64,000 nt of DNA from Candidatus Tepidifontimicrobium thermophilum (GTDB taxonomy: Bacteria; Sysuimicrobiota; Sysuimicrobiia; Sysuimicrobiales; Sysuimicrobiaceae): assembly GCA_031296405.1 (NCBI GenBank), contig JAVKKH010000001.1, positions 107,160-171,159 of the forward strand. Direction: 5' to 3'. How positions within the stretch are numbered: the first letter of the stretch is position 1; every line of letters starts with the position of its first letter. Positions 36,044-43,722 of the stretch are shown here, one piece after another. A model generated the notes under the pieces. That model did not search any database. It had not been told where the DNA came from and saw only the letters and a program-made list of their open reading frames with translations. A program made the position numbers and the translations under genes.

Positions 36044-37801
36044 ATGCCGGTTCTCGCGCGGGTCCGCAGAGGCAGCTACCACGATTCGGTGGCCCTGCTG
36101 CAGGCGCAGCAGGCGCTCCGACAGATGCCGGGGGTGGAAGAGGCGGGGGTGGTCATGGCCACGCCCGCCAACCTCGCGTTGCTCCGGGGGGCAGGCCTGG
36201 ACGCGCCGGAGCTCCAGGGGGCGGGGCCGGACGACCTGGTGGCGGTGGTCCGGGCGCGGACGCAGGCGGAGGGTGAGCGGGCGCTGGAACGCCTGGACGA
36301 GTTGCTGTCGCCGCGGGGGCCAGCCGGGGGCGCACCCTACCGGCCCCGCACGGTCCGGACGGCGGTGCGTGCCCTCCCGGGGGCCAACGTGGCCGTGGTG
36401 TCCGTACCGGGCCGGTTCGCGGCAGCCGTGGCGGAGGAGGCCCTGCGGGAAGGGCTCCACGTCTTCCTGTTCAGCGACAACGTGGCGCTGGAGGAGGAGG
36501 TGCGGCTCAAGCGCCTCGCGGCCGAGCGAGGGCTTCTCGTGATGGGGCCCGACTGCGGGACCGCCCTAGTGGCCGGAGCAGGGTTGGGGTTCGCCAACGC
36601 GGTCCGTCGCGGCCGTGTGGGAATCGTGGCCGCCTCGGGCACAGGCCTCCAGGAGGTGGCGTGCCTGGTGCACCGCTGGGGTAGCGGGATCTCCCACGGC
36701 CTGGGCACGGGCGGGCGTGACCTGTCCGACGCAGTGGGAGGGGCGAGCTTCGCCACAGCCCTTGCAGCCCTGGCGGAGGACCCTGGTACCGACGTGGTCG
36801 TGCTCCTGTCCAAGCCGCCGTCCCCTCACGTGGCGAGGCAGGTGCTCGCGTTGGCCCGGAGGTGCGAAAAGCCGGTGGTGGTGAACTTCCTGGGTGCGCA
36901 GCCACCGCCTCAGGTGGGGAACCTGTACTTCGCGTCGACCCTGGAGGAGGCGGCACGCTTGGCGGTCCGGCTTTCTGGTGGGCACCCACCCGCGGAGGCC
37001 GAGCTCGAGCCGGAGGCGGTGCCGTGGGCTGCGGGGCAGCGGTGGCTTCGGGGTCTGTTCGTGGGGGGCAGCCTGTGCGCGGAGGCCCAGCTGGTGCTGC
37101 GGGGGAGTCTGGGCCGGGTGTGGTCCAACGTCCCTCTCAGCCCGGACGCGCGGCTACCGGACCCGCTGGTGAGCCGGGAGCACACCGTGGTGGACTTAGG
37201 GTCCGACGAGTTCACCGTGGGGCGGCTGCACCCCATGCTGGACCCGTCCGTGCGCAGCCAAAGGCTGTTGCACGAGGCGCGGGATGCGGAGGTGGCGGTC
37301 CTGCTCGTGGACGTGGTTTTGGGCTTCGGAGCGCACCCGGACCCCGCGGGCGAGCTCGCACAGGCGTGGGAGGAGGCGGTGGGTACCGCCCGGAGGGCGG
37401 GCCGGGAGCTGGTGTGCGTGGCCTCGGTGTGCGGGACGGAGCTGGACCCGCAGCCGCACGGGAGCCAGGTGGAGCGGCTGCGGGGAGGTGGGGTGGTGGT
37501 GGCGCCCACCAACGCCGCGGCGGCCCGGATGGCGGGAGCCCTGTGCGGCCGGTCGGAGCCCCGGGGAGAAGCGGGGCCGCTGCCGCCCGTGGACCTCCCG
37601 GACGGAGAGGGTCGGACCCACGGAGTCCCCGCGGCGGTTCGGGAGCTCCTCCGAGGGCCAGTTCGGGCCGTTAACGTGGGCCTGGAGTCGTTCGCGCAGA
37701 GCCTGCAGTCGCAGGGCGTTCCGGTGGTGTCCGTGGACTGGAAGCCACCCGCGGCAGGCGATGCGGAGCTGCTGGAGCTGCTGTCGCGGCTGGGCGGCTG
37801 A
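36044..37801 (+). CDS. fdrA: FdrA-family acyl-CoA synthetase-like protein (oxamate carbamoyltransferase-type subunit)
   Basis: 585 residues. FdrA (AllF) of E. coli is one of three proteins needed for oxamate carbamoyltransferase, which links oxalurate/oxamate with carbamoyl phosphate in allantoin use. The succinyl-CoA-synthetase-like core is clear: GLLVMGPDCGTALVAGAGLG (about 165-185), VGIVAASGTGLQEVACLVHR and GLGTGGRDLSDAVGG. The C-terminal half has GSLCAEAQLVL and the VVDLGSDEFTVGRLHPMLD block. ATG 36044 is weakly supported by GGGAG. A DUF1116 partner follows 104 bases later. Confidence 0.88.
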   Translation: MPVLARVRRGSYHDSVALLQAQQALRQMPGVEEAGVVMATPANLALLRGAGLDAPELQGAGPDDLVAVVRARTQAEGERALERLDELLSPRGPAGGAPYRPRTVRTAVRALPGANVAVVSVPGRFAAAVAEEALREGLHVFLFSDNVALEEEVRLKRLAAERGLLVMGPDCGTALVAGAGLGFANAVRRGRVGIVAASGTGLQEVACLVHRWGSGISHGLGTGGRDLSDAVGGASFATALAALAEDPGTDVVVLLSKPPSPHVARQVLALARRCEKPVVVNFLGAQPPPQVGNLYFASTLEEAARLAVRLSGGHPPAEAELEPEAVPWAAGQRWLRGLFVGGSLCAEAQLVLRGSLGRVWSNVPLSPDARLPDPLVSREHTVVDLGSDEFTVGRLHPMLDPSVRSQRLLHEARDAEVAVLLVDVVLGFGAHPDPAGELAQAWEEAVGTARRAGRELVCVASVCGTELDPQPHGSQVERLRGGGVVVAPTNAAAARMAGALCGRSEPRGEAGPLPPVDLPDGEGRTHGVPAAVRELLRGPVRAVNVGLESFAQSLQSQGVPVVSVDWKPPAAGDAELLELLSRLGG

Positions 37802-37832
37802 ACGTCCCCGAGGGTTCAGGTTAAGATGGGGA

Positions 37833-37861
37833 GGGCCCGGCTCCGGAGGCCCACCGGGCCC
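37833..37861. repeat. Inverted repeat between fdrA and the DUF1116 gene
   Basis: GGGCCCGG and CCGGGCCC (8 bp) around a 13-base loop that holds the palindrome CTCCGGAG. A hairpin in the DUF1116 leader; no T-run. Confidence 0.35.
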
Positions 37862-37905
37862 GCGCTCCGCTTGACGCGGACTTTCCCGGGACGTGGAGGC
37901 GACCC

Positions 37906-39147
37906 ATGGACGTGGACGCGGCCAACGACGTGGTGGTGCGGAGGATCCTGGATGCGCACCCTGTGCTGGTCGGCGTGGGCAGGGCCCTGGACGTGGTCCC
38001 GGGCATGCGGAAGGATCTCATCCTGCACGCGGGCCCCCCAGTCACCTGGGACCGCATGTGCGGTCCGCTTCGCGGGGCGGTTATCGGCGCGCTGCTGTAC
38101 GAGGGCATGGCCCGGGACGAGCGGGAGGCCGTGGAGCTGGCGGCCTCCGGCGCGGTGCGGTTCGAGCCCTGCCACCACCACGCGGCCGTGGGCCCCATGG
38201 CGGGGGTGACTTCCGCGTCCATGCCCGTCTACATCGTGGAGAACCGCACGCACGGCAACCGCGCGTACTCCAACTTCAACGAGGGGTACGGCCGGGTGCT
38301 GCGGTACGGCGCGTACGCGCCGGAGGTCCTGGATCGGCTCCGGTGGATCAACGAGACCGTGGCGCCCGCGCTCGGACAGGCGCTTCAGCGCATGGGCGGG
38401 CTGGACATGAAGGCGACCATCGCCCGGCAGCTCACCATGGGGGACGAAGGGCACAACCGGAACGTGGCGGGCTCCAGCCTCTTTGCCCGCCAGCTGGCCC
38501 CTGCCCTGGCGGACTGTGGCCTTGCCCGAGACGAGCTGAGGGGCGTGCTCCGCTACCTGGCGGAGAACGACCTCGCCATCCTCAACCCGGTGATGGCGGC
38601 CTGCAAGGCCACCCTGGACGCAGCCCACGGGGTCACGGGGTCCAGCGTGGTCACCTGTATGGCCCGGAACGGCACGGAGTTCGGGATCCGGGTCTCCGGC
38701 CTGGGAGACCGGTGGTTCACCGCCCCGGCCCCAGTGCCGAAAGGGCTGTACTTCCCGGGCTTCCGGGAGGAGGACGCCAACCCCGACATCGGCGACTCCA
38801 CCATCACGGAGACGGCGGGGATCGGTGCCTTTGCCATGGCCGCGGCACCCGCCATCGTGAAGTTCGTGGGGGGAACCCCGCAGGACGCCCTCGCCGCCAC
38901 CCTGGAGATGTACGAGATCACCTTGACGGAGAATCCTGCCTTCGCCATCCCCCAGCTGGACTTCCGGGGAACTCCTACGGCCATCGACGTCCGGAAGGTG
39001 GTGCGGACCGGGATCACGCCCAGGGTCAACACGGGCATCGCCCACCGCGAGCCCGGCGTCGGGCAGATCGGCGCCGGCCTGGTGCGGCCGCCCGTGGCGC
39101 CCTTCCAGGAGGCCCTCCGCGCACTAGCGGAGCTGGTTTCCCCATGA
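37906..39147 (+). CDS. ylbE: DUF1116 protein (YlbE/AllG-like, oxamate carbamoyltransferase-type subunit)
   Basis: 413 residues, close to E. coli YlbE in length. The family blocks are intact: LHAGPPVTWDRMCGPLRGAV (about 43-62), FEPCHHHAAVGPMAGVTSAS, ENRTHGNRAYSNFNEGYGRV and LTMGDEGHNRNVAGSSLF. ATG 37906 has GGAGGCGA upstream. It pairs with FdrA and is directly coupled (ATGA) to the second ABC importer, which strongly suggests that the importer supplies its substrate or a precursor. The third partner, DUF2877, is encoded 14 kb away. Confidence 0.88.
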   Translation: MDVDAANDVVVRRILDAHPVLVGVGRALDVVPGMRKDLILHAGPPVTWDRMCGPLRGAVIGALLYEGMARDEREAVELAASGAVRFEPCHHHAAVGPMAGVTSASMPVYIVENRTHGNRAYSNFNEGYGRVLRYGAYAPEVLDRLRWINETVAPALGQALQRMGGLDMKATIARQLTMGDEGHNRNVAGSSLFARQLAPALADCGLARDELRGVLRYLAENDLAILNPVMAACKATLDAAHGVTGSSVVTCMARNGTEFGIRVSGLGDRWFTAPAPVPKGLYFPGFREEDANPDIGDSTITETAGIGAFAMAAAPAIVKFVGGTPQDALAATLEMYEITLTENPAFAIPQLDFRGTPTAIDVRKVVRTGITPRVNTGIAHREPGVGQIGAGLVRPPVAPFQEALRALAELVSP

Positions 39148-40658
39148 GCGCACCCCTGGTCCGGCTGCGGGGCGTGTACAAGCGCTTCGGGCCCGTGGTG
39201 GCTCTGGACGGCGCGGACTTCGAGCTTGCCGCGGGTGAGATCCACGGGCTGTTGGGGGAGAACGGCGCGGGCAAGACCACCCTGATGAACGTGCTGGCGG
39301 GGCTGTACCGGGCGGACGCGGGCGACTTGGAAGTCGCCGGCCGTCCCGTCAGTATCCGGGAGCCCCGGGACGCGGTCCGGCTGGGCGTCGGGATGGTCCA
39401 CCAGCATTTCGAGCTGGTGGGCCACTTCACCGCCCTGGAGAACGTGATCCTGGGCCGGGAGGGAAGCGGCTGGCTCCGACGGGAGCGGCTGCGGCGGGAG
39501 GTGGAGGCCCTTATGGAGCGGGTGGGCCTCGCGATCCCCCTGGACCGGCGTGTCCGCGACCTCCCGGTGGGCGTCCGGCAGAAGGTGGAGATCCTGAAAG
39601 CCCTGTACCGCGGCGCGCGCGTGCTGATCCTGGACGAACCCACCACCCTGCTGACCCCGCAGGAGGTGGACGCGCTGTTCGCGTCCCTCCGGACGCTGGT
39701 GGACGCCGGTGTGTCCGTGGTGTTCATCACCCACAAGCTGCAGGAGGTCCTCCGGAGCTGCGACCGCGTCACCGTGATGCGGCGAGGGCGCCGCGTGGTC
39801 ACGGTAAATCGGCAGGAGGCGGACCCCGTACGGCTGGTGGAGTGGATGGTGGGCACCGCCCCTCCGCCCCCTCCGGCCCGGGAGGCTACCCGTCCGGGCA
39901 GCCCGGTCCTGGAGCTGGAGGCGGTGCGGGTGGTGGATCAGCGGGGCGTGGCGGTCCTCGACGGCTGCAGCCTGGCCGTCTGCGAGGGTGAGTTGGTGGG
40001 CGTGGCGGGGGTCAGCGGGAACGGCCAGCAGGCCCTGGCCGCGGTGGTGGCGGGCACCGCGCGGCCGGCGGCGGGCGTGCTGCGGATCCGAGGTCGGCCC
40101 GCGGCGCGGCACGGGGTGCTGGACCGCATGGGGGCGGGGGTGTTGAGCATCCCCGAGGACCGCCTGAGGGACGGGATCCTGCCGCGGATGAGCGTGGCGG
40201 AGAACGTGATCCTCGGACGGCACCGCCTGTACTTCCCGGGTGTCCGCTACGACCCGGAGACGAGCCGTCGGCTGGCCCGCCACGCCATCGAGGAGTTCCG
40301 CATCGTCTGCCCGGGACCCGACGCGGCCGCGGGCCAGCTCAGCGGGGGCAACCTTCAGAGGCTGATCGCCGCGCGGGTGTTCCACGCCGCACGGGAGCGT
40401 GAGGCCCGGCTGCTGGTGGCCCACAACCCCACCCGAGGTCTGGACGTGCCGTCCACCGAGTTCCTGCACGCGCGGCTCGTGGAGTTCTGCGGCAAGGGTG
40501 GCGCGGTACTGCTGATCTCGGAGGACCTGGACGAGCTGCTGAAGCTGGCGGACCGCATCGTGGTGCTGTACCGAGGCCGTGTGGTGGCGCAGTTTCCGAA
40601 AGACCAGTTCGACCGCTACGCCATCGGGCGGGCCATGACGGGGGGCGTGCTGGCTTGA
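39144..40658 (+). CDS. BMP-type ABC transporter ATP-binding protein (double cassette, second system)
   Basis: About 504 residues with two ATPase domains. First: GENGAGKTT (about residue 41), VGVRQKVEILKALYRGARVL (signature degenerate, PVGVRQ in place of LSGGQ) and ILDEPTTLLTP. Second: GVSGNGQQ, LSGGNLQRLIAARVF and LLVAHNPTRGLDV. ATG 39144 overlaps the DUF1116 stop. Large upstream extension of the frame is shadow. It couples ATP use to the two following permeases. Confidence 0.93.
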   Translation: MSAPLVRLRGVYKRFGPVVALDGADFELAAGEIHGLLGENGAGKTTLMNVLAGLYRADAGDLEVAGRPVSIREPRDAVRLGVGMVHQHFELVGHFTALENVILGREGSGWLRRERLRREVEALMERVGLAIPLDRRVRDLPVGVRQKVEILKALYRGARVLILDEPTTLLTPQEVDALFASLRTLVDAGVSVVFITHKLQEVLRSCDRVTVMRRGRRVVTVNRQEADPVRLVEWMVGTAPPPPPAREATRPGSPVLELEAVRVVDQRGVAVLDGCSLAVCEGELVGVAGVSGNGQQALAAVVAGTARPAAGVLRIRGRPAARHGVLDRMGAGVLSIPEDRLRDGILPRMSVAENVILGRHRLYFPGVRYDPETSRRLARHAIEEFRIVCPGPDAAAGQLSGGNLQRLIAARVFHAAREREARLLVAHNPTRGLDVPSTEFLHARLVEFCGKGGAVLLISEDLDELLKLADRIVVLYRGRVVAQFPKDQFDRYAIGRAMTGGVLA

Positions 40659-41689
40659 CCACGGAGGCGGCAGCGCGTGGCCGCTGGCAGGTGGTGTGGC
40701 CGTACGCGGGGGCCCTGGCCATCGCCCTCGCTCTCCTGGCCGCCCTGGTGGCCATGCTGGGAGGAGACGCCGCCCAGGCCCTGGCGGGCCTCGTGCGCTC
40801 TTCCCTGGGCAGTGGCGCGGGGCTGGGCCAGACTTTCAATAAGACCACGCCGCTGCTGCTCGGCAGCCTGGCAGTGATCCTGGGGCTGCGGGGCGGCGTG
40901 TTCAACATCGGGGTGGACGGACAGATCTACGCGGGCGCGGTGGCTGCCACGGGGGCGGCCTTCGTCTTGTCCGCAGGGCCGAAGACCGCGGTCCTGCCGG
41001 CGGTGTTGCTGGCGGGCTTGGCGGGCGGAGCCGTGTGGGGCTCGCTACCGGGCGTGCTGCGGGCGCGGCTGGGGGTCAGCGAGATCTTCGTCACGGTCAT
41101 GCTGAACTTCGTGGCGGTGTTCCTGGTGGAGTACCTGAGCACCGGACCGTGGAATGACCCCACCGCGGGGGAGGCCATCACCCGGGCCATTCCCCCGCAG
41201 GCCACCCTGCCCTACCTCTGGCCCCGCGCCGGTGCCCATGCAGGGATCCTCCTGGCCCTGGCGGCGGCGGCGGGGGTGTGGTGGTTGCTGTTCCGGACGG
41301 TCTTCGGCTACGAGCTGCGGGCTGCGGGAGACAATCCCTCCGCGGCGCTTTTGGGTGGCGTGCCCGTGCGTCGGGCGGTGGGCCTCGCCCTGGTGGCCAG
41401 CGGAGCGCTGGCGGGGCTGGCGGGCGCGGTGGAGGTGAGCGGGTTCCACTACCGGCTCATCCTGGGGCTTTCACCGGGCTACGGCATGATGGCCATCCTG
41501 ATCGCGGTCCTCAGCCGGCGCCACCCGCTGCTGGCGGTGCCGGCCGCGATGGGTTTCGCGGCCCTCTTGGTGGGGACGGACTCCCTGCAGCGGAGCGTGG
41601 GACTGCCGGCCAGCGCGGTGTTCGTGGTGCAGGCGGTGGTGTTGTTGGTCCTGCTGGCTACGGAGGGCGTGCGGCGAGGTGGGCCATGA
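40655..41689 (+). CDS. BMP-type ABC transporter permease (second system, first permease)
   Basis: 344 residues, about ten helices, NupP-like. GLRGGVFNIGVDGQIYAGAV (about 71-90) is the NIGxxGQ motif, and ELRAAGDNPSAALLGGVPVR the coupling loop. TTG 40655 overlaps the ATPase stop (TTGA); the next gene overlaps by ATGA. Same architecture as the permease at 31901-33043 but clearly divergent in sequence, so the two systems are not a recent duplication. Confidence 0.92.
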   Translation: MTTEAAARGRWQVVWPYAGALAIALALLAALVAMLGGDAAQALAGLVRSSLGSGAGLGQTFNKTTPLLLGSLAVILGLRGGVFNIGVDGQIYAGAVAATGAAFVLSAGPKTAVLPAVLLAGLAGGAVWGSLPGVLRARLGVSEIFVTVMLNFVAVFLVEYLSTGPWNDPTAGEAITRAIPPQATLPYLWPRAGAHAGILLALAAAAGVWWLLFRTVFGYELRAAGDNPSAALLGGVPVRRAVGLALVASGALAGLAGAVEVSGFHYRLILGLSPGYGMMAILIAVLSRRHPLLAVPAAMGFAALLVGTDSLQRSVGLPASAVFVVQAVVLLVLLATEGVRRGGP

Positions 41690-42624
41690 GCTGGGAGCTC
41701 TTCCTGGACCCCTCCCTGCTCCGCCTGGCGGTGGCCATGTCGGTGCCCCTGGTGCTGGCCAGCGCGGGCGAGCTCCTCATGGAGCGCTCCGGGCTGCTGA
41801 ATGTGGCCATCGAGGGCATGGTAACGCTGGGGGCAGCGGCGGCGTTTCTGGCCAGCTTCGCCGCGGGGAGCACCGGGCTGGGGATGCTGGCCGCGGCGCT
41901 GTCCGGGGTGGTCGTGGCGGCGGTGTTCGCCCACTACGCGGTGGCGTGGAGGCAGGAGCAGGTGACCGTGGGCCTCACCCTCTACGTCCTGTGCCTGGGC
42001 CTGTCGTCCCTCCTGTACCGTGTGGTGGTGGGCGTCCGGCTCACGCCTCCGCGGGTGGAGACCCTGCAACCGGTGGTGCTTCCGGTTCTGGGATGGCTTC
42101 CCGTGGTGGGCGAGGTGTTGTTCCACCAGCACGCCCTGGTCTACCTGTCGGCCGCCGTGGTGGCGGTGGTGCACCTGGTCCTCTTCCGAACGAGCCTGGG
42201 GCTGCGGCTGCGGGCGGTGGGGGAGAACCCCGTGGCTGCGGACACGGTGGGTGTGGACGTGTTCCGTCTGCGGAAGGCGGCGGCAGCAGCGGGTGGAGCT
42301 CTGGTGGGGCTGGCGGGTGCCAGCCTCCCCTTCACCCTGACGGGGACCTTCACGGAGGGGATCGCGGGCGGACGGGGGTGGATCGCCCTGATGCTGGTGA
42401 TCTTCGGCCGGTGGACGCCGGTGGGGGCCGCCGCGGGGGCCCTGCTGTTCGCGTACGTGGAGGCGCTGCAGTTCAAGCTGGCCATGGTCAGCCGGGCGGT
42501 TCCGCCTCAGTTCCTGCAGATGTTGCCCTACGCGTTCGCGGTGGCGGTGCTGGTCCGCGCCTCCCGCGGTGCGCGGGCACCGGAGGCGCTCGGGAAGCCG
42601 TACCACCGGGAGGCGCGTGCGTAG
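41686..42624 (+). CDS. BMP-type ABC transporter permease (second system, second permease)
   Basis: About 312 residues, NupQ-like, nine helices. GELLMERSGLLNVAIEGMVT (about 27-46) and TSLGLRLRAVGENPVAADTV mark the family. ATG 41686 is inside the ATGA overlap with the preceding permease. It completes the membrane channel of the second importer. Confidence 0.92.
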   Translation: MSWELFLDPSLLRLAVAMSVPLVLASAGELLMERSGLLNVAIEGMVTLGAAAAFLASFAAGSTGLGMLAAALSGVVVAAVFAHYAVAWRQEQVTVGLTLYVLCLGLSSLLYRVVVGVRLTPPRVETLQPVVLPVLGWLPVVGEVLFHQHALVYLSAAVVAVVHLVLFRTSLGLRLRAVGENPVAADTVGVDVFRLRKAAAAAGGALVGLAGASLPFTLTGTFTEGIAGGRGWIALMLVIFGRWTPVGAAAGALLFAYVEALQFKLAMVSRAVPPQFLQMLPYAFAVAVLVRASRGARAPEALGKPYHREARA

Positions 42625-42650
42625 GGGACCAACCCGAAGGAGGTGGTGAC

Positions 42651-43631
42651 GTGCGAAGGCTCTTGTGGCTGCTGTTGGCGATCCTGGTGGTGGCCGGGCC
42701 CTCCGGCGCGGGTCCGGCCCGGCCCCGCATGGCCATGATCCTGCCGGGGGTGATCCAGGACGCGGACTTCAACGCCGTGGGCTACCAGGCCCTCAAGGAG
42801 GTGCAATCCACCACGGGGGTGCAGACCGGGCACTCCGAGCAGGTGGCGGTGGCGGACGCGGAGCGGGTGGCCCGGGAGTACCTGGGCGCGGGCTACAGCA
42901 TCGTGGCGTTCCACGGCGGCCAGTACCTCACCATCGTGCAGAAGCTGGCGCCCCTGTTCCCGGACGCCACCTTCATCATGGAGTCCTCCGGGCAGATCCC
43001 TAGCCTGCCCGGAAACGTTTGGAACATCGGCCGGAAGTTCTACGAGGGCTTCTACGTGTTGGGGGTCCTGGGAGCCCTGGCCACCCGCTCCAACAAGATC
43101 GGGTACATCGCGGGGATCCGGTTGCCGGACTTCGTTGCGTCGCTGAACGCGGTGTTCCAGGCGGTGGGCAAGTACAACCCCCGGGCGGAGGTCCTGTACA
43201 CCTTCGTGGGCGACCAGAACGACCCCGTGAAGGCCCGACAGGCCGCGGAGTCCCAGATCGCCGCGGGGGTCGACTTCATCGTGATCAGCGTGAATTTGGG
43301 CACGGTGGGCGTCATCGAGGCGGCCCGAGCCGCCCGGCGGCCGGTGCTCCTGACCACCTTCTACACCGACAAGAGCAGCTACGCGCCCCAGCACTTCACC
43401 ACCTCCCTGGTGTCCAACTTCGGCAAGCCCTACGTGGAGGTGGTCCGGCAGATCCTCGCGGGCCGACGGTCCGGCTACTACGAGATGCGGCCGGGAGCAG
43501 GCTTCGGGCTGACCCCGCCGAGGAACGTGCCGCCGGAGGTGTCCCGTCGGGTCCAGGAGGTGTGGCGGGCGGTGGTGCTGCGCCAGGAGCGCATCGAGGA
43601 GGTGACCGACCGCATCGTGGAGCGCCGCTAG
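42651..43631 (+). CDS. BMP-family periplasmic substrate-binding protein (second system)
   Basis: About 326 residues. GTG 42651 has AAGGAGG seven bases upstream and opens a signal peptide (RRLLWLLLAILVVAGPSGAG) without a lipobox. The mature part begins RMAMILPGVIQDADFNAVGY, typical of BMP proteins (PGxxxDxxFN). GAGYSIVAFHGGQYLTIV and VGDQNDPVKARQAAESQI line the cleft. It is last in its operon, whereas the binding protein of system 1 is first. Confidence 0.9.
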   Translation: MRRLLWLLLAILVVAGPSGAGPARPRMAMILPGVIQDADFNAVGYQALKEVQSTTGVQTGHSEQVAVADAERVAREYLGAGYSIVAFHGGQYLTIVQKLAPLFPDATFIMESSGQIPSLPGNVWNIGRKFYEGFYVLGVLGALATRSNKIGYIAGIRLPDFVASLNAVFQAVGKYNPRAEVLYTFVGDQNDPVKARQAAESQIAAGVDFIVISVNLGTVGVIEAARAARRPVLLTTFYTDKSSYAPQHFTTSLVSNFGKPYVEVVRQILAGRRSGYYEMRPGAGFGLTPPRNVPPEVSRRVQEVWRAVVLRQERIEEVTDRIVERR

Positions 43632-43661
43632 CGGCCGGCCCGCGGATCCAGACCGCGGAGG

Positions 43662-43670
43662 TGGTACGCT
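43662..43670 (+). promoter_or_regulatory. Candidate extended -10 promoter of the accDA fusion gene
   Basis: TGGTACGCT, same TGGTA form as at pyk and tRNA-Thr. It lies 52 bases before ATG 43723; no clear -35. Confidence 0.4.
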
Positions 43671-43722
43671 CACGGGAGAGGGCGTGGCCTCTAAGGTTGC
43701 GCCAGCGGAAGGGAGAAGCGCG

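Noticed and set aside
31032..43631. Recent duplication of one ABC importer
   Set aside because: Gene order differs (binding protein first versus last) and the permeases share only family motifs, so these are old, distinct systems.
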